Shown here: piece by piece, positions 1 through 8,260 of the stretch
Numbering within the stretch: the stretch's first letter is position 1
Layout of the letters: every line of letters begins with the position of its first letter
Assembly (NCBI GenBank): GCA_040289295.1
Contig: PSLA01000004.1
Coordinates: 44,686-108,685, forward strand
Reading direction: 5' to 3'
Origin: J051 sp040289295
GTDB lineage: Bacteria > Armatimonadota > Fimbriimonadia > Fimbriimonadales > ATM1
DNA length: 64,000 nt
Position numbers and translations under genes: made by a program
The notes under the pieces: model-generated
Database searches by the model: none
Told to the model about the DNA's origin: nothing
What the model saw: the letters and a program-made list of their open reading frames with translations, nothing else

Positions 1-291
1 TTCACTGGTGGGTACGGGCAACGCCCCATCCTCGTTATCGAAGACGAGCGAGACCTCTGCATAGCCGAGCGGTTTCCTCTTGGCGGAGCCGGCGAAGATG
101 ACATCGGTGGATTGGGCTGCGCGGACGCTACGCGGGTTCAATTCACCAAGCGCCCAAACGATGGCGTCCACGATGTTGCTCTTACCGCAACCGTTGGAGC
201 CGACGACGGCGACAAGGTCGCCGTCCACGTCAAGTTCCACGCGATCGGCAAACGACTTGAAGCCGTAGATGCGAATGGTTTTGAGTTTCAC
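1..291 (-). CDS. smc: Chromosome segregation protein SMC, N-terminal part (runs off window)
   Basis: Only the first 97 codons are present, read from a GTG at 291 toward position 1. The protein opens with KLKTIRIYGFKSFADR, followed by the Walker A loop GSNGCGKSNIVDAI at about residues 31-44 and WALGELNPRSVRA, which is the canonical SMC/RecN-type ATPase head. SMC dimers compact and segregate the chromosome; the coiled coil and C-terminal head lie outside the window. No strong Shine-Dalgarno (SD) sequence precedes the GTG. The family assignment is secure from these motifs. Confidence 0.93.
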   Translation of the reverse strand, partial: MKLKTIRIYGFKSFADRVELDVDGDLVAVVGSNGCGKSNIVDAIVWALGELNPRSVRAAQSTDVIFAGSAKRKPLGYAEVSLVFDNEDGALPVPTSE

Positions 292-394
292 AGTGATTGG
301 GGCGACTCAGCCATAAGGACGTTCGGCAGCAGTGTTTCGTAGCCGCGAGACTGCGCTTCGCTCGGGGTCTGGATTCTACCCGGCGCAAAGGGAG

Positions 395-421
395 GACGGC
401 GAGCGCCGGGCGCTCGCCGTC
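395..421 (-). terminator. Perfect 12-bp hairpin, likely terminator of the secreted-protein gene
   Basis: GACGGCGAGCGC and its exact reverse complement flank a CGG loop. It lies 24 nt beyond the stop of the minus-strand gene ending at 445. The tract after the stem on that strand is only moderately T-rich, so this is a weak intrinsic terminator or a 3'-end stabilising hairpin. Confidence 0.55.
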
Positions 422-444
422 TTCGGGCGATCGACCGGCGTCTG

Positions 445-1596
445 TTAGGAGACGCCAACCTGGACGAGGTCAAACTCCGTGAAGAATGTCGCCTCGGTTA
501 TCGGCAGATTTACGATCGACTTCACTAGCATCTCGATACGACCATCACTCGCCCGGACGTAATTGCCCGCAGGGACGTTGTCGATCGAGAAGAAGCGATA
601 GCTCGTCGTCGTCTGGAACGAAGGGCTGACTACTTCGAAGTCGCCGGTGTTCCAGTTTCGGAAGGAGATCGTCAAGAAACCGCCGACGCTCTGGTTGATG
701 TTGGCTTTGATCGTCGCGCACAGTCGGCTCGGGTTGGACACCGTGGTGTTCATGCCCAGGACCATGGCCGTCAGGTTAGCTTCCTGGATCGCAGATGTGC
801 CATCGGAGAAGGTTCGGTACGCCGAGTCGTCCAGGTTCGCAAGATCGGCGATGGTGCCGCCGGCGTTACCGCCACCCGGAGACAGGAAACCAACCGAACT
901 GATCGTCGGCACGACGGCAAGCACGAGATCGTCCCAATACATGCGGCTGATGCCACGCGGGTTGCTGTTGAACTCTCCCCCGTACAGGTCAAGCGCGTCG
1001 ATATTGGAGATGCCCATGCCGTCCACGCCGTCCTTCCAGCTCTGCCCGATGACGAACGGGACTCCATTGTAGTAGGTGTCCTGCTTGTCGTCGCTGAGGT
1101 TGATGTCAACCTTGTATGGCACCCACTGGCCCTTGATCAAGTCCGTTTCTCCCTGATTGAAGTCAGCGTGCACCTTATTCGTGGTCGCATTAAAGTTGAC
1201 CTGATGCGACCAGTTCAGAGGACTCGGGTACTGGTTGAGCATGATGAACCACCCTGAGCCAGTCGCGTTGCTTGGAACGAAGCACCACGCTTTCATCAGG
1301 TAGCGGCCGGAAGTGAGTCCGCTGAAGCGCTGAACAGTGTCGTCGCCGGCAGGACCTCCCGACACGCCGCCCTCGATCAGCAGCGACTTCGTGCCGCCAT
1401 GGGCTTGGGCGTTCGTCACTTGTCCCGACACGTTCTGCGAGCCGGTCCACTCTTCCCAACCGCCTTGGCCGGCAATCGGGCCAAGCGGATAGGATTCGAA
1501 GTTGTCTGACCAAGGCGCGCCACCGCCGAACATGGCAACGGCCGCGGCAGCCGCGCCGGCGCAAGCAAGAATAAGCGCCGTTTTCTTTCCTTTCAT
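445..1596 (-). CDS. Secreted protein of unknown function, jelly-roll-like
   Basis: 383 residues. The ATG at 1596 is preceded by an SD (GGAGGGA). The N-terminus is a signal peptide (MKGKKTALILACAGAAAAAVAMFGG), so the product is exported. The mature start, with DNFESYPLGP then GQGGWEEW, resembles the opening of LamG/concanavalin-like beta-sandwich surface proteins of Armatimonadota and Planctomycetes. No catalytic motif, PEP-CTERM tail or anchor was found. It is divergent from the lipoprotein gene at 1671. The fold is inferred and the function unknown. Confidence 0.72.
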   Translation of the reverse strand: MKGKKTALILACAGAAAAAVAMFGGGAPWSDNFESYPLGPIAGQGGWEEWTGSQNVSGQVTNAQAHGGTKSLLIEGGVSGGPAGDDTVQRFSGLTSGRYLMKAWCFVPSNATGSGWFIMLNQYPSPLNWSHQVNFNATTNKVHADFNQGETDLIKGQWVPYKVDINLSDDKQDTYYNGVPFVIGQSWKDGVDGMGISNIDALDLYGGEFNSNPRGISRMYWDDLVLAVVPTISSVGFLSPGGGNAGGTIADLANLDDSAYRTFSDGTSAIQEANLTAMVLGMNTTVSNPSRLCATIKANINQSVGGFLTISFRNWNTGDFEVVSPSFQTTTSYRFFSIDNVPAGNYVRASDGRIEMLVKSIVNLPITEATFFTEFDLVQVGVS

Positions 1597-1670
1597 AGTA
1601 AGTCCCTCCGTTTAAGGGCTTGAGCGCACGGCATTGCGCTCGGAGTAGCAAGCAGAGTATACCCGACTCT

Positions 1671-2570
1671 GTGACCTCAACCTCTGATTCCTACCGGGTT
1701 TTTGTTCGGGAAGCATGCTTGCTGTCCGTTCTCTCGGCTTCAGTCGTCCTCACCGGCTGCTCTTGTGAGCCAAGGGAGCAGGCCCAATCTTCCCAGACAT
1801 CGCGAAAACAAAAACAGGAAACAAAGGCCCACCCGACCGATCCATCTACGCCGATCGTCCGCCTTGAGCCGCCTGTGATGGAGGAGCCCAAGAACGACGA
1901 GCCCAAGGGTGAGCTGCTGCGACTCCGGTTGAAGCCGGGATACGAAGAAACTCGTACGTTCGAGGGTAAGGCGCGGATTGAGCTCGACGGCGGAGACCCG
2001 ATTACGCAGCAAATCAACATGCGTGTCACCGCCAAGGTTCAACGGGTTGACGGCGATGTGTATGAGATCCTTCTCGAACCAAGCCCCATCACCGTTCAAC
2101 AAGAGGGGCAACCGGATCAGTCCGGATTGCTGACGGAAGAGCCTGCCGTTGTCGACGTGGACACGCGGGGCCGCTTGCTAACTCCAACGAACGCGCTTGT
2201 GAGCACGCTCCAAACCATTGGCTACGTTCCCCTGCCTGAAAAGCGCATCTTGCCAGGCGCTAAGTGGTCGCTCTCCGGCGAGCGCTCGTGGCCGCTGCTT
2301 GGCAACGTGAGCGTGCGCGAAACCTTCATTTACCGCGGCGCGGAGAAACTGGAGGGACGGAAGGTCCACCACATCGATCAACTGGTCAAAGGCAGCATCT
2401 CCTCGATTAAGACGGAAGCGAGCTACTACCTGGACGCGGACACAGGGACGCTACGGAGCGGTGAAGTCCGCATCAGCGGAAAGATCGAAATACCCGGCCC
2501 GGATGGATCCAAGTCTCCCGCGGAAGTAAGCATTCGCCTCACGATTCGAAAGATTGAGCCGCCGGTATAG
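1671..2570 (+). CDS. DUF6263-like lipoprotein
   Basis: The preferred start is the GTG at 1671, which puts the lipobox LTGC at about residues 27-30; an in-frame ATG at 1620 would give an overlong N-terminus. After the lipidated Cys comes a polar linker, then a beta-rich domain with LRLKPGYEETRTFEG, EGQPDQ and a C-terminal KIEIPGPDGSKSP segment. A related lipoprotein at 49775-50578 shares the plan (LRLREGDELVYEM, then PEGAVREGDTWTTEIK against PEKRILPGAKWSLSGE), so these are paralogues. The family is only loosely characterised and no enzymatic residues are seen. The stop is 1 nt before the next gene's ATG. Confidence 0.7.
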   Translation: MTSTSDSYRVFVREACLLSVLSASVVLTGCSCEPREQAQSSQTSRKQKQETKAHPTDPSTPIVRLEPPVMEEPKNDEPKGELLRLRLKPGYEETRTFEGKARIELDGGDPITQQINMRVTAKVQRVDGDVYEILLEPSPITVQQEGQPDQSGLLTEEPAVVDVDTRGRLLTPTNALVSTLQTIGYVPLPEKRILPGAKWSLSGERSWPLLGNVSVRETFIYRGAEKLEGRKVHHIDQLVKGSISSIKTEASYYLDADTGTLRSGEVRISGKIEIPGPDGSKSPAEVSIRLTIRKIEPPV

Positions 2571-2571
2571 A

Positions 2572-3648
2572 ATGGCGACCATGCAGAGGTATCGAGGTCA
2601 GCCGCTTCCGCCGTCGCCCCGCATCGCGCTTGTCGTGAACGATGCGCTCGGCAACTTCGCGGTGGCGACGCCCCTCGCGCGCGCGATGAAGTCGCTTCAT
2701 CCCAATTGTATTCTCGACTACTATGGCGGAACCAGAACCGCCGAACTCGAGCAGGCATCCACAGGGCCCGGCGCACTGTTCGACTGGAGGTGCGACGTTC
2801 TCGGCTCTTCACCATTAAACCTGTTCGAAGTGGCACGCAGCAGGATGAACGAGGTCGGACCATATCACCTCGTACTTAACCTTGAAGCGAGTGAACTTCA
2901 TCGCGTCTTGGCGGCAGTGCTTGGCGAGCAGGGTTTTGTGTGCGGGCCTTGCTTGGCTCCTGACGGTCGCGGCGCCTGGGACTATCCAGACGACGACCGC
3001 GGCGACCTGTGGCGTGATCAGCGATGGGCGTCCGATGACCTTTCCGAGCGATACGACTTTCTCGAGACCGGCTTCATTTCTGAGGTGTTCTTGCGCTTGG
3101 CGTACGTGCCGCCGCTGCCGGAGGCTGAGTGGCCAGGCGGCGTTCCGCGTTACGCCCTTGCATCGGCAGAGCCCCCCTTCCCTACGCCACCGATTCTCAT
3201 CTCAACGGGCGCAACGCTCCCCGGGAAGACCTGGCCTGTGGAACGCTGGGCGGAGCTGCTGCGGCAACTGTCCCAACCGTGCGGCCTTCTGGGCGCACCA
3301 CCGAAGCGACAGGAGCGGTTCTATCATAGCGCCACCTCCGAGGGGTACCTCGTTGAGCAGGAACTGGTTCAAGATCTGCGGGGACGGCTGACGCTTCCGG
3401 AGGTAGTCGGCGCGGTGCAGCGAGCGGACTTAATTATTACGGTAGATAACGGAATCTTACACTTTGCTGCAGCCTTCGACCGTCCGACGGTCGGTCTGTA
3501 CCGGCGGGAGGTAATCCGTTTGTGGGCGCCACCAAACCCGAATCTTCTCGCGCTCTCCTCAGAGAGTGGGGTGGCCGACATACCTTTGGATGCAGTCCTC
3601 GCGGCGGTCGTCCGATTAGCGCCATCTGTAGGTCAGGCAGCGGATTAG
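2572..3648 (+). CDS. Glycosyltransferase family 9 (heptosyltransferase-like)
   Basis: About 358 residues from the ATG at 2572 (alternative ATG at 2581), immediately after the lipoprotein stop. GT9 features are an N-terminal Rossmann half (IALVVNDALGNFAVATPLARAMKSLHP), STGATLPGKTWPVERWAELLRQL at the start of the C-terminal nucleotide-sugar domain, and ADLIITVDNGILHFAAAFDRPTVGLY near the end, the conserved donor-binding region. GT9 enzymes add heptose or similar sugars to LPS core or other surface glycans at the cytoplasmic face. The real substrate is unknown; no other LPS genes are nearby. Confidence 0.85.
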   Translation: MATMQRYRGQPLPPSPRIALVVNDALGNFAVATPLARAMKSLHPNCILDYYGGTRTAELEQASTGPGALFDWRCDVLGSSPLNLFEVARSRMNEVGPYHLVLNLEASELHRVLAAVLGEQGFVCGPCLAPDGRGAWDYPDDDRGDLWRDQRWASDDLSERYDFLETGFISEVFLRLAYVPPLPEAEWPGGVPRYALASAEPPFPTPPILISTGATLPGKTWPVERWAELLRQLSQPCGLLGAPPKRQERFYHSATSEGYLVEQELVQDLRGRLTLPEVVGAVQRADLIITVDNGILHFAAAFDRPTVGLYRREVIRLWAPPNPNLLALSSESGVADIPLDAVLAAVVRLAPSVGQAAD

Positions 3649-3732
3649 GGCGTTTTTTGGTAAACAGCCCACTCTTCGCCGCAAGTGCGGTAAACTAAAG
3701 GTTGGCGCTTCTGCGTCGAGGAGGACAATTTC

Positions 3733-4536
3733 ATGCAGAAAAAGGCTTTTACTTTGATTGAGTTGCTCGTCGTAGTGGCGATCATCGCGATCATGTCTGC
3801 AATTCTGTTTCCCGTCTTTATGCGCGCCAAAGAGGCGGCCAAGCAGACCATGTGCTTGAGCAACCAGAAGCAGCTAGGCATGGCGATGATGATGTACCTT
3901 GCCGACCACGACGACACTTGGTTTGCTGCCGCCACCTATAGCCCCCTTGAGGGCTTTGCGCCGCAGGAGATGTGGATTGGGTACGACAACAACAACGCCG
4001 GGATCTACGGCGCATTCTGGGGACGGGTGAATCAGCCCGCCCGCAACAAACCGAGGCCGGGCAAGATTGACCCGTACATCCAGAACGAAGGGGTGAAGCG
4101 CTGCCCATCCATGCCTCCACACTGGCAGATGAGCTATGCGCTGAACTTTTTCACTCCGCCGTATTACTCACCTTACTATAATCGCAACCCAAACGCACGC
4201 TATAACGAATGGGGCCCGAGCGTCAAAGACTGTCAATATGTTTCAGGCGTTTGGCATTGCACTGGGGCGAAACAGACCGAGGTGCAAGAGCCCGCGGAGA
4301 CGTTGATCGCTTGGGAGCACCATGCCTGGGTACCGGTTTGCAACTTCTTGCAAGTTGAGGACTGGTTCTGGAGCCCGCCAAACAACAAAACACTGCGCAC
4401 TCACTTCCACTGGCTTCACATCAATAAGGCGATTGGTCTGTTTGGGGATGGACACGCGAAGGTGCTCATCTACGGAACGCTAAAGCGCCCCTGGTTCTCA
4501 AGCAGGAAGGACATCTATCCCGACTGGAACCGATGA
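3733..4536 (+). CDS. Type II pseudopilin, prepilin N-methylation domain
   Basis: 267 residues; ATG preceded by GAGGAGGA. The N-terminus is KKAFTLIELLVVVAIIAIM, a class III prepilin leader with the conserved Glu at +5, then a hydrophobic helix and MRAKEAAKQTMCLSNQKQLGMAMMMYLADHDD, typical of the DUF1559-type secreted pseudopilins abundant in Armatimonadota and Planctomycetes. The C-terminal part is Trp/Tyr-rich and ends with an HxxLHINKAIGLFGDGHAK motif common to the family. It should be processed by a prepilin peptidase and carry a surface or periplasmic domain. Two more members occur in this window. Confidence 0.9.
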   Translation: MQKKAFTLIELLVVVAIIAIMSAILFPVFMRAKEAAKQTMCLSNQKQLGMAMMMYLADHDDTWFAAATYSPLEGFAPQEMWIGYDNNNAGIYGAFWGRVNQPARNKPRPGKIDPYIQNEGVKRCPSMPPHWQMSYALNFFTPPYYSPYYNRNPNARYNEWGPSVKDCQYVSGVWHCTGAKQTEVQEPAETLIAWEHHAWVPVCNFLQVEDWFWSPPNNKTLRTHFHWLHINKAIGLFGDGHAKVLIYGTLKRPWFSSRKDIYPDWNR

Positions 4537-4559
4537 CCCCTTCTGTCAGGAGTGGAGAG

Positions 4560-4597
4560 CCGACGCGGGTCAGTTTTGGCCCGTGTCGGTTTCCGTT
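4560..4597 (+). terminator. Intrinsic terminator after the pseudopilin, overlapping the gyrA 3' end
   Basis: CCGACGCGGG (4560-4569) pairs with CCCGTGTCGG (4580-4589), ten pairs with one G-U, followed by TTTCCGTT on the plus strand. The stem covers the gyrA stop codon, so the convergent genes share this sequence. Confidence 0.6.
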
Positions 4598-7020
4598 ATC
4601 AGTCTCGCGAGACTGGCGATGCGATCATCGGGCGCAAGGTCAATCAGTTTTACGCCCTGCGCGATTCTTCCGACGCGGCGTATTTCGTTGACCCGTAGGC
4701 GAATGGTCTTCCCCTTGGTCGTCATCACGGCGAGGCGGTCCTCGTCTCGAACGATGAGCGCTCCGACTACTTTACCGGTCCTTTTTGTGACGTTCATAGT
4801 CTTGATGCCCATGCCGCCGCGCTTCTGGCGACGGTAGTCATCAATTGTGGTGCGCTTGCCAAGGCCCAGTTCCCCGACGGTGAGAACGTCAAGTCCTTCG
4901 TCTTCGACGAGCATCGCCGAGACGACGACGTCGTCCTTTTTAAGGCGGATCCCTCTCACGCCTCCCGCCGCGCGGCTACGACTGGTCAGTTCTCGCTCGT
5001 TGAACCGAATGCTCATGCCTTCGCGGGTAACGATGATGACGTCCTGGTCGCCCTTGCTGCGGAGCACCCACCGGAGGCTGTCCCCTTGCTCGATGTCGAA
5101 CGCTCGGATTCCGTTGCTGCGAATGTTGCCGAAATTCGCGAGCGCGGTGCGCTTCACCTCGCCTTTTCGCGTTACCATCACGAAGTATCCTTCACCGCCC
5201 ATGTCCCTCACAGTCGTCGCCGCCGTAACATGTTCCGCGCTATCAATCGCGATGTAATTGATGACTGGAGAGCCTTTGGCATAGCGCCCCGACTCGGGAA
5301 TCTCGTACGCTTTCAGTCGGAAAACGCGCCCTCGGTCGGTGAACAATAAAATCGTCTGGTGTGTAGTCACTTGGAAGAGGTGTTGAATCTCGTCCGCCTC
5401 CTTCAGGCTTGTGCCGACCACGCCCTTCCCGCCCCGACGCTGGCTGCGGTAAGCGTCGAGGCTGACGCGCTTGATGTAGCCGTCTCGACTGATGGTGACG
5501 ATCGCTTCTTCGTCGGGAATCAGGTCTTCGTCGCTGATCTCGCCCGGTTCATGCGGGATGATCTTTGTCCGGCGCTCGTCGCCATGTTTCTTTCTGAGAG
5601 CTTCGAGTTCGTCCCGGAGGATTTGCGTAATACGCTCCGGGCTGGTCAGGATGTCCATTAAGTCTGCAACCTTGCGTAGGATGCGTTTGTACTCCTCCTC
5701 GAGTTTCTGTTGCTCCAGCCGGGTCAGCCTGCGAAGTTGCATGTTCAGGATGACATTGGCTTGGTACATCGTCATTCCGAAGCGGCGCACAAGTTCGCGC
5801 CGAGCCTTGTCCGGGTCCTCGGATTGGCGAATAACGTGGATGACCTCGTCGAGATTGGCTCGGGCGATCTGGTACCCCTCGCTGATGTGCGCCTCTTCGA
5901 GCGCGCGGTTCAGTTCAAAGCGCGTTCGACGCTCAATCACCAGTTTTCGGTGCTTGATGTATTCGTCGAGCAACGTGGTCAGCGACGCAACTCGCGGAAC
6001 GCCGTCTATCAGCGACAACATGATCGCACCGAAGGTAGTGCGCAACGCTGTGTGCTTGCGAAGGTAGTTGAGCACTTTTTGCGGATTGCCGTCCCGCTTG
6101 ATGGTTACTTCAATGCGCATGCCGCTCCGATCGGTAAGGTCTTCGATTGCGGCGATCGCGTCCTGTTTCTTCTTTTTTACCAGGTCAGCGATCTGCTCGA
6201 TAAGCGTTTGCACGTTGACCTGATACGGCACTTCCGTAATGACAATCTTGCTTTTGCCCCCTTCCCCTTCCTCTATGGCGGTCTTCGCCTGGCAGGTCAT
6301 CCTGCCGCGACCGCTTGCATACATCTCGCGAATTCCCTTAACACCCATGATCATGCCGTAGGTCGGAAAGTCCGGCCCCGGCAAGACTTTCATCAGCTCG
6401 TCGACCGTACACTTCGGGTTCTCGAGGCGCATAAGAATAGCTGCGACCACCTCGTTTAGGTTGTGAGGCGGCATGTTGGTCGCCATGCCGACAGCAATTC
6501 CTGTAGCGCCATTACACAGCAGGTTGGGAAATCTGGCCGGCAGGAACACCGGTTCGTTCTTAGTTTGGAGATAGGTCGGCGTCCAGTCCACCGTCTCTCG
6601 CTCGATGTCTTCGAGCATCTCCATAGCGATGGGTGAGAGGCGCGCTTCGGTGTATCGCATCGCGGCAGGCGGGTCGCCATAGATGCTGCCGAAGTTGCCC
6701 TGAGGATCGATCAGTGGATATCGCAGCGAGAAGTCCTGCGCCATGCGGACAAGCGTGGGATAGATGACCTCTTGACCGTGCGGATGGTAGTCGCCCTGGG
6801 TATCTCCAGCAATCTTGGCTGACTTGGTCCTCGGCCGATCAGGCGTGTAGCCGCCCTGGAGCATCGCGTAGAGAATGCGTCGCTGGACAGGCTTTAGTCC
6901 GTCGCGAACGTCGGGAAGTGCGCGTGCCACGATGACGGACATCGCGTAGTTGACATAAGACTTGCGCATCTCGTCCGCGACTGGGACGACTTGGACGTTG
7001 GTGGTTTCTTCCTCTGGCAT
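4570..7020 (-). CDS. gyrA: DNA gyrase subunit A
   Basis: 816 residues, full length. The catalytic tyrosine is Y123 in AAMRYTEARL; the breakage-reunion domain shows YAMSVIVARALPDVRDGLKPVQRRILY and HPHGQEVIYPTLVRMAQDFSLRYP. A canonical GyrA box (QRRGGKG, residues 527-533) in the C-terminal beta-pinwheel identifies gyrase rather than topoisomerase IV. HPHGQ replaces the common HPHGD, a variant that also occurs naturally in some phyla. A TATACT box at about 7060 and an SD-like GGAG before the ATG give a normal leader. The partner gyrB is not in the window. Confidence 0.98.
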   Translation of the reverse strand: MPEEETTNVQVVPVADEMRKSYVNYAMSVIVARALPDVRDGLKPVQRRILYAMLQGGYTPDRPRTKSAKIAGDTQGDYHPHGQEVIYPTLVRMAQDFSLRYPLIDPQGNFGSIYGDPPAAMRYTEARLSPIAMEMLEDIERETVDWTPTYLQTKNEPVFLPARFPNLLCNGATGIAVGMATNMPPHNLNEVVAAILMRLENPKCTVDELMKVLPGPDFPTYGMIMGVKGIREMYASGRGRMTCQAKTAIEEGEGGKSKIVITEVPYQVNVQTLIEQIADLVKKKKQDAIAAIEDLTDRSGMRIEVTIKRDGNPQKVLNYLRKHTALRTTFGAIMLSLIDGVPRVASLTTLLDEYIKHRKLVIERRTRFELNRALEEAHISEGYQIARANLDEVIHVIRQSEDPDKARRELVRRFGMTMYQANVILNMQLRRLTRLEQQKLEEEYKRILRKVADLMDILTSPERITQILRDELEALRKKHGDERRTKIIPHEPGEISDEDLIPDEEAIVTISRDGYIKRVSLDAYRSQRRGGKGVVGTSLKEADEIQHLFQVTTHQTILLFTDRGRVFRLKAYEIPESGRYAKGSPVINYIAIDSAEHVTAATTVRDMGGEGYFVMVTRKGEVKRTALANFGNIRSNGIRAFDIEQGDSLRWVLRSKGDQDVIIVTREGMSIRFNERELTSRSRAAGGVRGIRLKKDDVVVSAMLVEDEGLDVLTVGELGLGKRTTIDDYRRQKRGGMGIKTMNVTKRTGKVVGALIVRDEDRLAVMTTKGKTIRLRVNEIRRVGRIAQGVKLIDLAPDDRIASLARLITETDTGQN

Positions 7021-7070
7021 CTCCGTCTACGTTTGGGCGTCGCTCCTTCGGTGGCCGGGAGGAGTATACC

Positions 7071-8213
7071 TCAGCTGGTTCGCCGCTCTGCTTCGTCGAG
7101 TTCGACCTTCAGGTTAAAGAAGTCCATTACATCACGTAGAGAGAGAAGACCTACGAGGCGTCCGTTTTCAACTACCAGCAGGCGACTCCTTCCGGAGCGC
7201 ATCATCTTCCCGAGGGCCTCGAGCGTATCCGTGTTCGGATGGACGCTTGTGGACTCGTTGCACGGCTCCATCACGTCCCGCACGGTCAATGTGTGCCAGC
7301 GTTCACGCGGAATCTCTGTGAGACTCGAGCTGGTTGCGCACCCGAGCACGGCTTCATCATGGACAACGGGGAACATTTTGAAGTGGTACCTGTATACGAA
7401 GTCCTCGACGAACCGATCCAACAGAAGGTCGGGCGTCACAGTGATGACGCTGCGGTTCATGAAGCGGTGCACGGGCTCGCCCTGAAGGTACTGTCGCAAC
7501 AAGACATGCTCGTATGACTGAACAGCCGCGCTGCGTAAAAATGATCCCAGCAGGAACCACCATAGTCCCATCACAAAGTGACCCATGAGTATGCTCACGA
7601 CACCGAGCGCGATGAGCAGCAAGCCGAAGCCGGAGCCGATGGTGGATGAAGTACGTGTTGCCTGCCGAAGGCTGCCCTGCGCTTTCCACAGAATGGATCG
7701 AAGCACACGCCCGCCGTCAAGCGGAAACGCGGGGACCATGTTGAACACTGCAAGCATGATGTTAATGCTCGCCAAATAGCTCAAGGTGGCACCGACCAAT
7801 TCCAGGCCGGCGAGGTTTAATAGGGCGGCAAGAGCAAAGCACACCCCGCCGATGAGCAGGCTGGCTACGGGCCCTGCGATCGCCATCTTGAACTCAGCCT
7901 GTGGGCTGGGCGGCTCATCGAGCATCTCCGCAACCCCACCGAAGATGAACAGCGTAATGCCGCGCATTCGGATGCCATTAGCCCTTGACACGACGGAATG
8001 GGCGAGCTCGTGCAGCACGATAGAAAGAAACAACCCCAGCGCGCCGCCCGCACCCATCAGCCAATAAGCCGTGCGGGCCACTCCTGGCGATTGTATTGGA
8101 AATACGCTCGTAGCCAGGCTCCACGTAACCAGCACAGCGAGGAACACCCAACTGAAATCAATGTACACGTCAAAGCCCGAAAGCCGAAAGATTCGCACTC
8201 GCTTGCCAAACAT
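7071..8213 (-). CDS. Site-2 protease family M50 metallopeptidase with CBS domains
   Basis: 380 residues. The zinc motif HELAH is at residues 68-72 inside a transmembrane segment, and the second motif PAFPLDGGRVLRSILW supplies the Asp ligand. About five or six membrane helices are followed by two CBS domains (from VHRFMNRSVITVTPDLLLDRFVE onward, ending LVGLLSLRDVMDFF). This architecture matches SpoIVFB-like M50B proteases, which cut membrane substrates and may sense adenylates through CBS. The transcript appears leaderless, with TAGAAT at 8221-8226 seven nt before the ATG. The substrate is unknown. Confidence 0.92.
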   Translation of the reverse strand: MFGKRVRIFRLSGFDVYIDFSWVFLAVLVTWSLATSVFPIQSPGVARTAYWLMGAGGALGLFLSIVLHELAHSVVSRANGIRMRGITLFIFGGVAEMLDEPPSPQAEFKMAIAGPVASLLIGGVCFALAALLNLAGLELVGATLSYLASINIMLAVFNMVPAFPLDGGRVLRSILWKAQGSLRQATRTSSTIGSGFGLLLIALGVVSILMGHFVMGLWWFLLGSFLRSAAVQSYEHVLLRQYLQGEPVHRFMNRSVITVTPDLLLDRFVEDFVYRYHFKMFPVVHDEAVLGCATSSSLTEIPRERWHTLTVRDVMEPCNESTSVHPNTDTLEALGKMMRSGRSRLLVVENGRLVGLLSLRDVMDFFNLKVELDEAERRTS

Positions 8214-8220
8214 CAGACCA

Positions 8221-8253
8221 ATTCTATCCGTTGTAGGCGTGCTTGGATATACT
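8221..8253. promoter_or_regulatory. Divergent promoter boxes for the M50 and M1 peptidase genes
   Basis: Minus strand: TAGAAT at 8221-8226, seven nt from the M50 start. Plus strand: TATACT at 8248-8253, seven nt from the ATG at 8261. Neither start has an SD. Both fit -10 elements of leaderless transcripts; no convincing -35 was found. Confidence 0.55.
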
Positions 8254-8260
8254 TCTCAGC